Assembly: GCF_012275515.1 (NCBI RefSeq)
Contig: NZ_JAAZQL010000006.1
Span: 1-64,000, forward strand
Source: Novosphingobium sp. SG707
Lineage (GTDB): Bacteria; Pseudomonadota; Alphaproteobacteria; Sphingomonadales; Sphingomonadaceae
Reading direction: 5' to 3'
DNA length: 64,000 nucleotides
The first letter of the stretch is position 1, and every line of letters starts with the position of its first letter. A model generated the notes under the pieces. That model saw only the letters and a program-made list of their open reading frames with translations. It searched no databases and was not told where the DNA came from. Below, piece after piece: positions 41,644-50,779 of the stretch. Made by a program: the position numbers and the translations under genes.

Positions 41644-43512
41644 ATGGCTGAGACTATCCGGGTCGCGGACCTGATCGCCCGCCTGTTGGTGCAAAGCGGT
41701 GTTTCGGACTGCTTCATGCTGACGGGCGGCGGGGCCATGCACCTCAACGACGCCTTTGGGCGCGAAGCGGGCCTGCGCAAGATCTTCAACCACCACGAGC
41801 AGGCCAGCGCCATTGCGGCGGAAAGCTATGCCCGGCTGTGCGGCAAGCCTGCGCTGGTGAATGTGACGACGGGGCCGGGGGGCGTGAACACGCTCAACGG
41901 CGTCTATGGCGCCTATGTCGATTCGATCCCGATGATCGTGGTGTCGGGTCAGGTGAAGCGCGAGACGATTGCGGGCAATTTCCCGCATATCCCGCTGCGC
42001 CAGTTGGGCGATCAGGAAGTCGATATTGTCGGCATGGTGCGGCCGATCACCAAATATGCGGTGGTGCTGCAGGACCCGGCGCAGGCGCGCAAGGTGGTGG
42101 AAAAAGCGATCTACCTTGCCACGCGCGGGCGGCCCGGCCCGGTGTGGATCGATGTTCCCATCGACGTTCAGGCTGCGCCCGTGGACCCGGATGCGCTGGA
42201 GGCCTTCGATCCTGCGGCCGATGTGGACACTGCGGCCGAATGGAACGCGCCCAACAATGCCGCCGAAACCGGCGCGCTGACGGGCGATGCGTTGCAGGCC
42301 GAGGTTGGCGCGATGCTGGCCGAATTCTGCGCGGCGGAGCGGCCGGTGGTGTTTGTCGGTGCGGGCGTGCGTCTGTCGAACACGCATGAGCGGTTTCTGG
42401 CGCTGATCGAGCGTCTGGGCGCGCCGGTCGTCACGGGCTGGAACGCGCATGATGCGCTGCCCAATGCCCATCCTCTCTATGTCGGCCGCCCGGGCAGCGT
42501 GGGCGACCGCGGCGGCAATTTCGCCGTGCAGGGCGCCGATTATGTGCTGGTGCTGGGCAGCCGCCTCAACATCCGCCAGATCAGCTATAACTGGCAGAGC
42601 TTTGCTCGCAATGCGCGCGTGGCGATGGTCGATATCGACCGGGCCGAACTGGGCAAGCCGACGCTCAACCTGCACCGGGCGATCCATGCCGATTTGCGCG
42701 ATTTCTTCGCGGCGGTCGATGCGGTGGGCGTGCCGGAAGCGGGGGCGGAACACCGCGCCGCCTATCTGGCGCGCAGCCGCGAACGAGCCGCGCAATATCC
42801 CACCGTGCGCGATGAATTCCGCAGCGAGACCGGCCCGATCAACCCCTATGTCTTTGGCGAGGCCCTGTTCAACGAGTTGGAAGAAGGCGACATCATCGTC
42901 TCGGGCGACGGCACGGCCTGCGTCACGATCTTCCAATGCGCGGTTTTGAAAAAGGGTCAGCGGCTCTATACCAATTCGGGCTGCGCCAGCATGGGCTATG
43001 ACCTGCCCGGCGCCATCGGGGCCTATTATGCGGGCGGCGGACGGCGGATCATCTGCCTTGCCGGTGATGGCTCGATCATGATGAACCTGCAGGAGTTGCA
43101 GACCATCGTGGGCGCGCGCCTGCCGATCAAGATCTTTGTCCTCAACAATGACGGCTATCACTCGATCCGTCAGTCGCAGGTGGCCCATTTCAAGGGCTTC
43201 TCGGTCGGCTGCGGGCCGGACAGCGGGTTGACCTTCCCCGATTTTGCGCGTCTGGCCGCCGGTTTCGGCTTCCCTGCGCGCAAGGCGGAAAAGGATGGCG
43301 ATCTGTCCGCCGCGATCCGCGCCACGCTGGATGGCGAGGGCGCGCAATTGTGCGAGGTGATGATCGACAAGGCGCAGCAGTTCGAGCCTAAGCTGTCGAG
43401 CCGCCGCCTGCCCGATGGCACGATGGTCTCGCCCCCGCTCGAGGATCTTTCGCCCTTCCTGTCGGACGAGGAACTGGCCGCAGCCATGGCGCCCTGCGCC
43501 ACCTTGCGGTGA
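41644..43512 (+). CDS. thiamine diphosphate-dependent enzyme, YerE/acetolactate-synthase-like
   Basis: The 622-residue product has the three-domain ThDP layout. The N-terminal PYR domain carries the catalytic Glu52 (NHHEQASAIAAESYAR). A central TPP_enzyme_M domain follows (AERPVVFVGAGVRLS). The C-terminal PP domain has the GDG-to-NN Mg/ThDP motif (LAGDGSIMMN to VLNNDGYHSI). In yersiniose A synthesis, YerE adds an acetyl unit from pyruvate to CDP-3,6-dideoxy-4-ketoglucose. The position after rfbFGH suggests a similar carboligation on the RfbH product. This is inference; an ALS-like catabolic role is less likely given the context. Confidence 0.78.
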   Translation: MAETIRVADLIARLLVQSGVSDCFMLTGGGAMHLNDAFGREAGLRKIFNHHEQASAIAAESYARLCGKPALVNVTTGPGGVNTLNGVYGAYVDSIPMIVVSGQVKRETIAGNFPHIPLRQLGDQEVDIVGMVRPITKYAVVLQDPAQARKVVEKAIYLATRGRPGPVWIDVPIDVQAAPVDPDALEAFDPAADVDTAAEWNAPNNAAETGALTGDALQAEVGAMLAEFCAAERPVVFVGAGVRLSNTHERFLALIERLGAPVVTGWNAHDALPNAHPLYVGRPGSVGDRGGNFAVQGADYVLVLGSRLNIRQISYNWQSFARNARVAMVDIDRAELGKPTLNLHRAIHADLRDFFAAVDAVGVPEAGAEHRAAYLARSRERAAQYPTVRDEFRSETGPINPYVFGEALFNELEEGDIIVSGDGTACVTIFQCAVLKKGQRLYTNSGCASMGYDLPGAIGAYYAGGGRRIICLAGDGSIMMNLQELQTIVGARLPIKIFVLNNDGYHSIRQSQVAHFKGFSVGCGPDSGLTFPDFARLAAGFGFPARKAEKDGDLSAAIRATLDGEGAQLCEVMIDKAQQFEPKLSSRRLPDGTMVSPPLEDLSPFLSDEELAAAMAPCATLR

Positions 43513-43516
43513 GCAC

Positions 43517-44170
43517 ATGCTTCGCCATCTGATCTTCGATCTCGACGGTACGCTGGTCGACTCTTGTGCGATCTGCATCGAAATCCTCGAAGGGATGCTG
43601 GCGGAGCGCGGTAATACGCGCAAGATCGACCCCGAATTTGCCCGCCCGTGGATGAGCCATGGCGGGCAAAAGATGGTGATGGCGCTGCTGGGCGATGACT
43701 GCGGTGATCCGGCGCAGGAACTGGCCGAATTCCGCCGCCGTTATGCGGTGACGCGGACGCGCGTGGAAACGCTGTTCAACCATGTAGCCACCAGCCTGCG
43801 CAGCCTGCATGGACAGGGTTTCGTGCTGTCGATCTGTTCGAACAAGCCGCAGAATCTGGTCGATAAGGTGCTGGAAGATACCGGCCTTGCCCCGCTGTTT
43901 CAAAGCGTGGTGGGATCGCGCGCAGGGGTTCCGCCCAAGCCTGCGCCCGATCTGCTCGATCTGGTGCTGGCCGATCTGAACGCCTCGCCCGACCATTGCC
44001 TGTTTGTGGGCGACAGCGAGTTGGACCATGCCGTGGCCGATGCGCGGGGCATGCCCTTCCTGTTCCTGACCCATGGCTATGCCGACCCCGATTACCGGCC
44101 CGATCCGGCGATGAGCTATGATTGTTTCGGCGAACTGGCCCGCGCGGTGATGGAGCGGGCGCATGGCTGA
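43517..44170 (+). CDS. HAD-superfamily phosphatase (PGP/GPH-like)
   Basis: The 217-residue product has HAD motifs: LIFDLDGTLVDS with Asp8 and Asp10, SICSNKPQ as motif II, KPAPDLLDLV with the motif III Lys, and LFVGDSELDHAVADARG for motif IV. It starts 4 bases after the ThDP gene and overlaps the SDR gene by 8 bases. It probably removes a phosphate from a pathway intermediate; the exact substrate is not evident. Confidence 0.88.
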   Translation: MLRHLIFDLDGTLVDSCAICIEILEGMLAERGNTRKIDPEFARPWMSHGGQKMVMALLGDDCGDPAQELAEFRRRYAVTRTRVETLFNHVATSLRSLHGQGFVLSICSNKPQNLVDKVLEDTGLAPLFQSVVGSRAGVPPKPAPDLLDLVLADLNASPDHCLFVGDSELDHAVADARGMPFLFLTHGYADPDYRPDPAMSYDCFGELARAVMERAHG

Positions 44171-45107
44171 AGGTTTGGCTCCCGAAGTGGTACGCGCGCT
44201 GGTCGAGGACGGGCGGCGTATCGTCATCACCGGGGCGGGGGGCTGGATCGGCCTTGCCACGCTCGACCTGCTGGCCGCCGCGTTGGGTGACAAGTTTGAG
44301 AAGCGGGTGCGTCCCTTCGGCTCGAACACGCGCGCGCTGCGCCTTGCCGATGGATCGCAGGTGTTGCAGCGGCCGCTGGCCGATATGGCATGGTTGCCCA
44401 AAGAGCCGACCATTGTGCTGCACACCGCTTTCCTGACCAAGGATCGCGCCGAGGCGATGGATGAGGCGGCCTATATCGCCGCCAATCGCGCGATCAGCGA
44501 AAGTGTTCTGAAAGCTCTGAACCCGATCGGCGCCGAGGCGATTTTTGTGGCCAGCAGCGGGGCGGCGGCCAAGGCCGATGATCCGCAGGCCAGCGCGGCG
44601 ATGCGGCTCTATGGCGCCCTGAAACGCGAGGATGAAGAACGCTTTGCCGCATGGGCCGATGAAACGGGCCATCGCGCCGTTATCGCCCGAATCTATGCGC
44701 TGACCGGGCCCTATATCAACAAGCCGGGCGCCTATGCCATCGCCAGCTTCATCGACGACGCCATCGCTGGCCGCCCGGTTGAGGTGCGTGCGCCCCGCCA
44801 GGTCGTACGCGCCTATGTCGCCATTCGCGAATTGATGAGCCTTGCCTTTGCCGCCCTGCTGCCGCCCAAGGGCGTGCTGCGGTTTGACAGCGGGGGCGAG
44901 GCGATGGAACTGGGCGAGATTGCAGGCGTGGTGGCCGCGCAGACCGGCGCCAGCGTCCAGCGTGCCGAGATCACCACCGGCCCCGCCGATATCTATCATG
45001 GCGACGATGCGGCCTATCGCACCCTGCTGGCCGACCATGGCATCGCGCCCGTCCCTCTGGCCGCGCAGGTGGCCGAGATGATCGCGTGGGCACAACGCTC
45101 CTCTTGA
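44163..45107 (+). CDS. NAD-dependent epimerase/dehydratase (extended SDR)
   Basis: The 314-residue product has the Rossmann motif VITGAGGWIGLATL, an active-site Tyr150-xxx-Lys154 (LYGALKRE) with SSG before it, and ARIYALTGPYINKPGAYAI as substrate loop. It likely reduces or epimerises the keto-sugar, for example the side-chain ketone made by the ThDP enzyme as YerF does in the yersiniose pathway. Translational coupling to the HAD gene supports a joint pathway. Substrate is inferred. Confidence 0.82.
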   Translation: MAEGLAPEVVRALVEDGRRIVITGAGGWIGLATLDLLAAALGDKFEKRVRPFGSNTRALRLADGSQVLQRPLADMAWLPKEPTIVLHTAFLTKDRAEAMDEAAYIAANRAISESVLKALNPIGAEAIFVASSGAAAKADDPQASAAMRLYGALKREDEERFAAWADETGHRAVIARIYALTGPYINKPGAYAIASFIDDAIAGRPVEVRAPRQVVRAYVAIRELMSLAFAALLPPKGVLRFDSGGEAMELGEIAGVVAAQTGASVQRAEITTGPADIYHGDDAAYRTLLADHGIAPVPLAAQVAEMIAWAQRSS

Positions 45108-45122
45108 GCGGGAAGGTAATTC

Positions 45123-46070
45123 ATGACGAAGAGTGCCGACATTGATGTCTCGGTGGTCATCCCCTGTTACAACGAGGAGATGAATGCCGGGCCGATTGCC
45201 GAGGCGGTGATCGCGCAACTGGAGCCGTTGGGCATCAGCTTTGACATCATCTTTATCGACAACCATTCGACCGACAACACGGTTGGCATCATCAAGGCGA
45301 TGTGTATGCGCGACCCGCGCATCCGCCTGATCGCCAACACGCGCAATTTCGGGCAGATGCGCTCGCCTACCCATGGCATTTATGCCGCGCGGGGGCGGGC
45401 GGTGATCGGTATGTGCGCCGATTTTCAGGACAGCCCCGAACTGCTGCCCCATTTCGTGCGCCGCTGGCAGGAGGGCGTCGACATCGTGCTGGGCGTGCGC
45501 GAGCGGGAAAAGTCGGGCCTGATGCTGACCGCGATCCGCGCGCTGTCCTATTGGCTGGCCAAGAATTTCGGCGACTTTCAGACCATTCCCAACGCCACCG
45601 GCTTTGGCATCTACAGCCGCCGCGTGGTCGATGCGATCAAGGCGCTGAACGAGCCGGAGCCGTTTTATCGCGGGTTGCTGGTGGAAACGGGCTTTCCGCT
45701 GGAGACGATCAACTATGTTCGCCCGCCGCGGACGAGAGGCAAATCGAAGAACAATTTCTTCACCCTGCTCGATTTCGCCATCGCGGGCCTGACGGGTTCA
45801 TCCAAGCGCCTGCTGCGCGCGCCGCTTTATCTCAGCGTGCTGGGGGCGGTTGTGTCCTTGCTGATGCTGGTGGGCGCGGGGATCGCCTTTTTCACCGGGC
45901 GTCCGATTGCGGGTTGGCTGATCGGCATGGTGCTTCAGGCGCAATTCGCGCTGATCTTCGGCTTTATGGGCCTGATGGGCGACCATATCCGTCAGATCTC
46001 CGAACGCACGCGCGGCACGCCGCTGGTGCTGGAGCGCGAGCGGGTGAACTTCCCCGAGGATTACGGATGA
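45123..46070 (+). CDS. GtrB/ArnC-like glycosyltransferase family 2
   Basis: The 315-residue product has a GT-A domain (DVSVVIPCYNEEMNAG, IFIDNHSTDNT, IGMCADFQDSPE) and two C-terminal membrane spans, as in polyprenyl-phosphate sugar synthases (GtrB, ArnC, DPM1 type). It should charge undecaprenyl phosphate with the sugar made by the cluster. It overlaps the GtrA gene by 4 bases (ATGA), a typical GtrA-GtrB module. The sugar it uses is inferred. Confidence 0.88.
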   Translation: MTKSADIDVSVVIPCYNEEMNAGPIAEAVIAQLEPLGISFDIIFIDNHSTDNTVGIIKAMCMRDPRIRLIANTRNFGQMRSPTHGIYAARGRAVIGMCADFQDSPELLPHFVRRWQEGVDIVLGVREREKSGLMLTAIRALSYWLAKNFGDFQTIPNATGFGIYSRRVVDAIKALNEPEPFYRGLLVETGFPLETINYVRPPRTRGKSKNNFFTLLDFAIAGLTGSSKRLLRAPLYLSVLGAVVSLLMLVGAGIAFFTGRPIAGWLIGMVLQAQFALIFGFMGLMGDHIRQISERTRGTPLVLERERVNFPEDYG

Positions 46071-46438
46071 TCTCGCGGGATCGCGCCGCTGAAATCCTGC
46101 GCTTTCTGATTGCGGGCGCGCTCAACACGGCCTTTGGCTATGGGCTTTATGCCGGGCTGATCTGGCTGGGGCTGGACCGCTATCTGGCGCAGGCCATCGG
46201 CTATGTGCTGGGCACTGGGTTCAATTATTTCACCTATTCGCGCGGGGTGTTTACCGGGGCGGGCCCAGCGAAATTGCGTTTCGCGCTGTCCTATGCGGGC
46301 AATTATCTCATCAATCTGGCTGGGCTGAAACTGGCCTCGCATTTCATCGCCGATCCCTATCTGGCGGGCGCGGTCACGACCTTTGCGGTGGTGGTGCTCA
46401 ACTATGCGGTGCTAAAACGGCTGGTGTTCCGGGCCTGA
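46067..46438 (+). CDS. GtrA-family membrane protein (putative lipid-sugar flippase)
   Basis: The 123-residue product has four spans and the GtrA signature FLIAGALNTAFGYGLYAGLIW and GTGFNYFTYSRGVF in part (NTAFGYGLY, FNYFTYSR). GtrA is thought to flip undecaprenyl-phosphate sugars so that a periplasmic transferase can decorate a glycan. The start overlaps the GtrB-like gene. No GtrC-type transferase lies in the window. Confidence 0.9.
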   Translation: MISRDRAAEILRFLIAGALNTAFGYGLYAGLIWLGLDRYLAQAIGYVLGTGFNYFTYSRGVFTGAGPAKLRFALSYAGNYLINLAGLKLASHFIADPYLAGAVTTFAVVVLNYAVLKRLVFRA

Positions 46439-46561
46439 AAAATTGTAAGTAATACGTCTCTTTTCCGCTAGGCAAGGCCAGACCTCCCCGTTATCCTCCC
46501 CCCTAAATCCCGGACACAGATGGAGCGGACAAACCGCCCAGCCGGGAGAGAGAGGATTGCG

Positions 46562-48190
46562 ATGCATATGCAGACGGGGAGAATTGCGCCCTCAACGACC
46601 CGCGTGGCCAAGGGCGGATGGTATGCCCTACTGCTGGTCTGCGCGATGCAATTGCTCAGCCTGCTGGATCGCAACATTCTGGCGATCCTTTCCCCGCGTA
46701 TCAAACATGATCTGAACATCGGCGATGCGGAGATGGGCCTGCTCTATGGCACGGTCTTTGCGCTGTTTTACGCGGTCTTTTCGCTGCCTCTGGGGCGTCT
46801 GGCCGATGGCTGGCGGAGGACATGGCTACTGGCCATCTGCATCGCCTTCTGGTCGCTGGCCACGGGCCTTGCCGGGATCGCCAGCGGCTTTGCGCTGCTC
46901 GCCCTCTCGCGCCTTGGCGTGGGTATCGGCGAGGCGGCCAGCCAGCCTGCGGGTACGAGCCTGATCTATGACTATTTCCCCAAGGCGCGGCGGGGCCTTG
47001 CCATGGCGGTGATGGCGGCGGCGATTGCCATTGGCCTTGGCCTGTCCAGCGTGCTGGGCGGAGTGGCGGCCGATTGGTGGGATGGGCGCTTTGCGGCGGT
47101 CGGCGCGCCCTTTGGCCTGCGGGGGTGGCAATTCGCTTTCCTGCTGGCGGCGGTGCCGGGCCTACCTTTGGCCGGTCTGCTCTGGCGTCTGGCCGAGCCC
47201 GTGCGCGGGGCCATTGAGGGCATCACCACGCCCCCCGATCCGCGCCCCTTTGCCGCCTCGTTTGATGTGCTGTTGGCGGTCGTGCCGTTTACCAACTGGC
47301 TGATGCTGGCGCGGCGCGGGGCTTCGGCGCGGGTCTGGGCGGTCAATCTGATGGCCACGGCGGTCATTGTCGGCGCGATGGTGGCGCTGGCCCGCGCGGG
47401 CGCCGCTTTCAGCCCGCGCCCGCTGCTCAATCTTGGCGTGGTCAGCCTGTCGCCCCATACGCTGCAATGGGCAGTGGTGGGGCTGGGCCTGTTCGCCACG
47501 CTCAATCTGGTGCAGGCGGTGCGTATCACCGACCGGCCCGCCTATGCGGTGATGCGCAGCCCTTCGCTGATCCTGTGCATTGCGGCCGGATCGCTGCAAA
47601 GCATGATCAATTACGGCTGCATGGCCTTTACCCCGGCCTTTCTGATGAAGACCTATCACCTCACGCCTGCCCAGACGGGGCTGCAATTCGGCCTGCTCTC
47701 GGCGGCGCTGGGCGTGGTGGGGCCGATGGTGGCGGGGCCGGTGACGGACTGGGCGGGGCAAAGGCTGCCCGGCGTGGGGCGCGTGCTGCTGGCGATGTTT
47801 GCCATGGGGGTCTCGCCCTGTCTGGCCTTCTGGGTTTATCATGCGCCTGATGCGGCCGGGTTCTATGCGCGCTTTGTGCTCTACAGCTTCGTGCTGACCA
47901 TGTGGATGCCGCCGCTCTATGCGGTGATGTATGATCAGGTTCTGCCCCGGATGCGCGGGTTGACCGCCTCGACCTATATCGTGGTGATGACCATCGCGGG
48001 GCTGGGCGTGGGGCCGTATATTGTGGGGATGATTTCGGATGCCACGCATGGCGATCTGGGCCGGGCGATCCTGTCGATCAATCTGGTGGCGGTGCCTTTG
48101 GTGCTGGTGCTGGTGGCTCTGGCCATGCGGGTGCGGGGCGATGAGGGCGCGGTTTTGACCCGCGCCCGCGCGGCGGGTGAGCCGGTTTAG
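46562..48190 (+). CDS. MFS transporter (Spinster/ACS-like)
   Basis: The 542-residue product has about 12 spans and MFS motifs (MQLLSLLDRNILAILSPRI, with GRLADGWRRTWLL as motif A, RLGVGIGEAASQPAG). The long central loop (about 195-270) is unusual. Similar sphingomonad transporters lie in aromatic or siderophore loci, but nothing here fixes the substrate. AGAGAGG precedes the ATG at 46562. It follows the GtrA gene by 123 bases and may be separate from the sugar operon. Confidence 0.85.
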   Translation: MHMQTGRIAPSTTRVAKGGWYALLLVCAMQLLSLLDRNILAILSPRIKHDLNIGDAEMGLLYGTVFALFYAVFSLPLGRLADGWRRTWLLAICIAFWSLATGLAGIASGFALLALSRLGVGIGEAASQPAGTSLIYDYFPKARRGLAMAVMAAAIAIGLGLSSVLGGVAADWWDGRFAAVGAPFGLRGWQFAFLLAAVPGLPLAGLLWRLAEPVRGAIEGITTPPDPRPFAASFDVLLAVVPFTNWLMLARRGASARVWAVNLMATAVIVGAMVALARAGAAFSPRPLLNLGVVSLSPHTLQWAVVGLGLFATLNLVQAVRITDRPAYAVMRSPSLILCIAAGSLQSMINYGCMAFTPAFLMKTYHLTPAQTGLQFGLLSAALGVVGPMVAGPVTDWAGQRLPGVGRVLLAMFAMGVSPCLAFWVYHAPDAAGFYARFVLYSFVLTMWMPPLYAVMYDQVLPRMRGLTASTYIVVMTIAGLGVGPYIVGMISDATHGDLGRAILSINLVAVPLVLVLVALAMRVRGDEGAVLTRARAAGEPV

Positions 48191-48191
48191 A

Positions 48192-48223
48192 GCCAGACCC
48201 GACTTGTCAGGATCGGGTCTGGC
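48192..48223 (+). terminator. hairpin after the MFS gene
   Basis: GCCAGACCCGA (48192-48202) pairs with TCGGGTCTGGC (48213-48223). It begins 2 bases past the stop codon and has no T-run, so it may act as a Rho-assisted or bidirectional terminator for the convergent DUF3237 gene too. Confidence 0.55.
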
Positions 48224-48284
48224 GACAAGCCCGCGCGGCAATTGAGCGTTGCTTTGCGTTCGCGCAGCTTGAACGCAAAACGCA

Positions 48285-48746
48285 TTACACCACGCGCCAC
48301 ACCCACAATTTGATGCCCAGCGGATAGCGCGCGCCCGAGCAGATGAAGATCGAGCGGTTCATCCATTCATACGGCCCTTTGGGCGCGATGAATTCAGGCA
48401 CGGTGCGGAAATAATATTCGGCGGGGTCCACCGTCTCTCCGGCGGCCAGCCTTTGCATCACCTCGGGCGGGCCGTGGCGCAGCCCCTTGTTGCGGATCTG
48501 GATCACTACGCCATCGTCGGTTTCGATGGCATAGATCGCATCGGCCACGGTCACGCCATCGGGCCGCGTCACCTGCCAGTCGGCGGCATTGCCGATCAGG
48601 CGGCCCTTGATCAGCGGCCCTTCGACGCGCCCGCCGCCCACGATGGGGATGATGCGCCGTGTGCCGTCATAGGTCTCGCCGATGGGGCGGGGCGGCTCCA
48701 GTTCGCCGGTGGCTTCATAGACGAATTCCAGTTCGGGCTTGATCAT
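48285..48746 (-). CDS. DUF3237 family protein
   Basis: The 153-residue product matches DUF3237: ELEFVYEATGELEPP, RIIPIVGGGRVEGPLIKGRL, DWQVTRPDGVTVADAIYAIETDDG, then YYFRTVPEF and a YEWMNRSIFICSG motif. The family is a beta barrel of unknown function, often near aromatic catabolism genes. GGAG lies 7 bases before the ATG at 48746. It is divergent from the flavoprotein gene (108 bases). Confidence 0.87.
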   Translation of the reverse strand: MIKPELEFVYEATGELEPPRPIGETYDGTRRIIPIVGGGRVEGPLIKGRLIGNAADWQVTRPDGVTVADAIYAIETDDGVVIQIRNKGLRHGPPEVMQRLAAGETVDPAEYYFRTVPEFIAPKGPYEWMNRSIFICSGARYPLGIKLWVWRVV

Positions 48747-48854
48747 GCAGGCTCTCCCAATTTTGCTATGGAGAATAGCGCTGTGTCCGAAGTGCGCAAG
48801 TGCGGGGGCAAGCGCGGGGTGGCAAAATGATCGCCTTGGGATTATGGGGCGGGC

Positions 48855-50489
48855 ATGATCCGCCTTTCCGACCTCGCCCTGCCGCTCGACCACACGCCAC
48901 AACAGCTTGACGCTGCCATTGCCCAGAGGCTGGGCGTGGCGCCGCAGCGCATTTTGCGCAGCACGATGGTCCGGCGCGGCAATGATGCGCGCAAACAGGG
49001 CGCGATTAAGCTGGTCTATGTCTTTGATGTCGAAGTGGACGATGAGGCCGAAGTGCTGGCCCGGCTGGACGGAGACAGCCATGTGCGACCTGCGCCCGAC
49101 ACGGCCTATCGCCCGCCGGTGGTGGCGCCCGATGGGTGGGCCGGAGGCAAGGAAGGCGAGCGCCCGGTGGTGATCGGGGCGGGGCCTTGCGGCTTGCTGG
49201 CGGCGCTGATTCTGGCGGAAATGGGGCTGAAGCCGATCATCATCGAACGTGGCACGGCGGTGCGTGAGCGTACCAAGGATACCTGGGCGCTGTGGCGCAA
49301 GCATCAACTGACCCCGGAATCAAACGTTCAGTTCGGTGAGGGAGGGGCGGGCACCTTTTCCGACGGCAAGCTCTACAGCCGGATCAAGGACCCGCGCCAT
49401 CTTTCGCGCAAGGTATTGACCGAATTTGTGAAAGCGGGCGCGCCCGACGATATTCTCTATGAGGCGCACCCCCATATCGGCACCTTCCGTCTGGTGACGA
49501 TGGTGATTTCGATGCGCGAAACCATCGAGGCGCTCGGCGGGGAATACCGTTTCCAGACCCGCGTGGCGGATTTTGACATCAAGGATGGCGCGCTGCAGGG
49601 CCTGCATCTGGTCAGCACCAGGGATGGGGCGGAAAGCTATCTGCCCGCGCGCCATTGCATCCTTGCCCCCGGTCATTCCAGCCGTGACACGTTCGAGGTG
49701 CTCCACCAGCGCGGCGTGTTCATGGAGGCCAAGCCCTTTGCCATCGGCGTGCGCATCGAACACCCGCAAAGCTGGGTGGACAAGGCGCGCTATGGCGCCT
49801 GCGCGGGCCATCCGGTGCTGGGGGCTGCGGCCTATGCGATCTCGCATCAGGCATCGAACGGGCGGGCGGTTTACAGCTTCTGCATGTGTCCGGGCGGGCG
49901 CGTGGTGGCGGCCACCAGCGAGGAAGGCCGCGTTGTCACCAACGGCATGAGCCAATATTCGCGCGCGGAATTCAACGCCAATTCGGGCCTGGTGGTCACG
50001 GTCGATCCGGGCAAGGATTATCCCGCCGATCCGCTGGCGGGCATTGAATTTCAACGCAAATGGGAAAGTCTGGCCTTTACCGCGGGCGGCGGCGACTATT
50101 GCGCGCCGGGGCAGAAGGTGGGCGATTTTCTGGCCGGGCGCGCCTCTTCGGGCGAATTCGGGGCGGTGAAGCCGTCCTATCAACCCGGCGTGAAACTGAC
50201 CGACCTGTCGGCCTGTTTGCCCGATTATGTGCTCGACGCGATCCGTGAGGCGCTGCCGGTGTTTGGCCGCCAGATCCCGATGTATGACCATCCCGATGTG
50301 GTTATGACCGGTGTGGAAACGCGTACTTCCAGTCCCTTGCGCATCACGCGGGGCAAGGATTTCCAGTCACTTAACACGCGCGGGCTGTATCCGGCGGGTG
50401 AGGGGGCGGGCTATGCTGGCGGGATTCTCTCGGCGGCGGTGGATGGGATCAAGGTGGCGGAGGCCTTGGCGGTGGAGGTTTTGAAGTAA
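48855..50489 (+). CDS. COG2509-type FAD-dependent oxidoreductase
   Basis: The 544-residue product has an N-terminal 90-residue domain, then the FAD-binding Rossmann motif VVIGAGPCGLLAALILAEMG, a GGAGTFSDGKLYSRIKD motif, HCILAPGHSSRDTF, and a C-terminal GLYPAGEGAGYAGGI loop. It belongs to a widespread but uncharacterised family of flavoproteins (COG2509). The substrate is unknown. The stop lies 5 bases before a 213-bp inverted repeat element. Confidence 0.87.
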   Translation: MIRLSDLALPLDHTPQQLDAAIAQRLGVAPQRILRSTMVRRGNDARKQGAIKLVYVFDVEVDDEAEVLARLDGDSHVRPAPDTAYRPPVVAPDGWAGGKEGERPVVIGAGPCGLLAALILAEMGLKPIIIERGTAVRERTKDTWALWRKHQLTPESNVQFGEGGAGTFSDGKLYSRIKDPRHLSRKVLTEFVKAGAPDDILYEAHPHIGTFRLVTMVISMRETIEALGGEYRFQTRVADFDIKDGALQGLHLVSTRDGAESYLPARHCILAPGHSSRDTFEVLHQRGVFMEAKPFAIGVRIEHPQSWVDKARYGACAGHPVLGAAAYAISHQASNGRAVYSFCMCPGGRVVAATSEEGRVVTNGMSQYSRAEFNANSGLVVTVDPGKDYPADPLAGIEFQRKWESLAFTAGGGDYCAPGQKVGDFLAGRASSGEFGAVKPSYQPGVKLTDLSACLPDYVLDAIREALPVFGRQIPMYDHPDVVMTGVETRTSSPLRITRGKDFQSLNTRGLYPAGEGAGYAGGILSAAVDGIKVAEALAVEVLK

Positions 50490-50493
50490 GGTT

Positions 50494-50706
50494 TGCCTCC
50501 GGCGGGCAAAGGGCGGGGGCCCTTTGCAATCCCGATACTGGGGTGGGGATTCGCGGGCTTTGCTTGTGGATCATAGGATTAAAGCCTGCGGCGCTAGCTA
50601 TGGGCGCCGCAAGCTTTAAACTGCAAACCTTGCGTCCGAGACTCAACGCTGAGCACCTCGCGCGACGCAGACAGTAATGGGAGCGCGAGGGACGAGTCCC
50701 TCGCAT
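50494..50706. repeat. 213-bp intergenic repeat, left copy
   Basis: It begins with GCCTCCGGCGGGC and ends with GACGAGTCCCTCGCAT. The same unit occurs inverted at 52307-52519. It contains nested hairpins: GCAAAGGG...CCCTTTGC, GCGGCGC...GCGCCGC and GCGAGGGAC...GTCCCTCGC. Its two ends resemble those of palindromic interspersed elements, but no transposase is present. Confidence 0.72.
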
Positions 50707-50779
50707 TTCCCTCCTTTCTTCTGGAAAACTAGGGGCGCAGCCCTTTGCCCACGTCCCCCCACGCGCTACTAGGCCAACC

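Noticed and set aside
40828..43623. Very long minus-strand open frame opposite rfbH-neighbour, lyase and ThDP genes
   Set aside because: It has no recognisable domains and exists only because high-GC genes on the plus strand leave the opposite strand free of stops.
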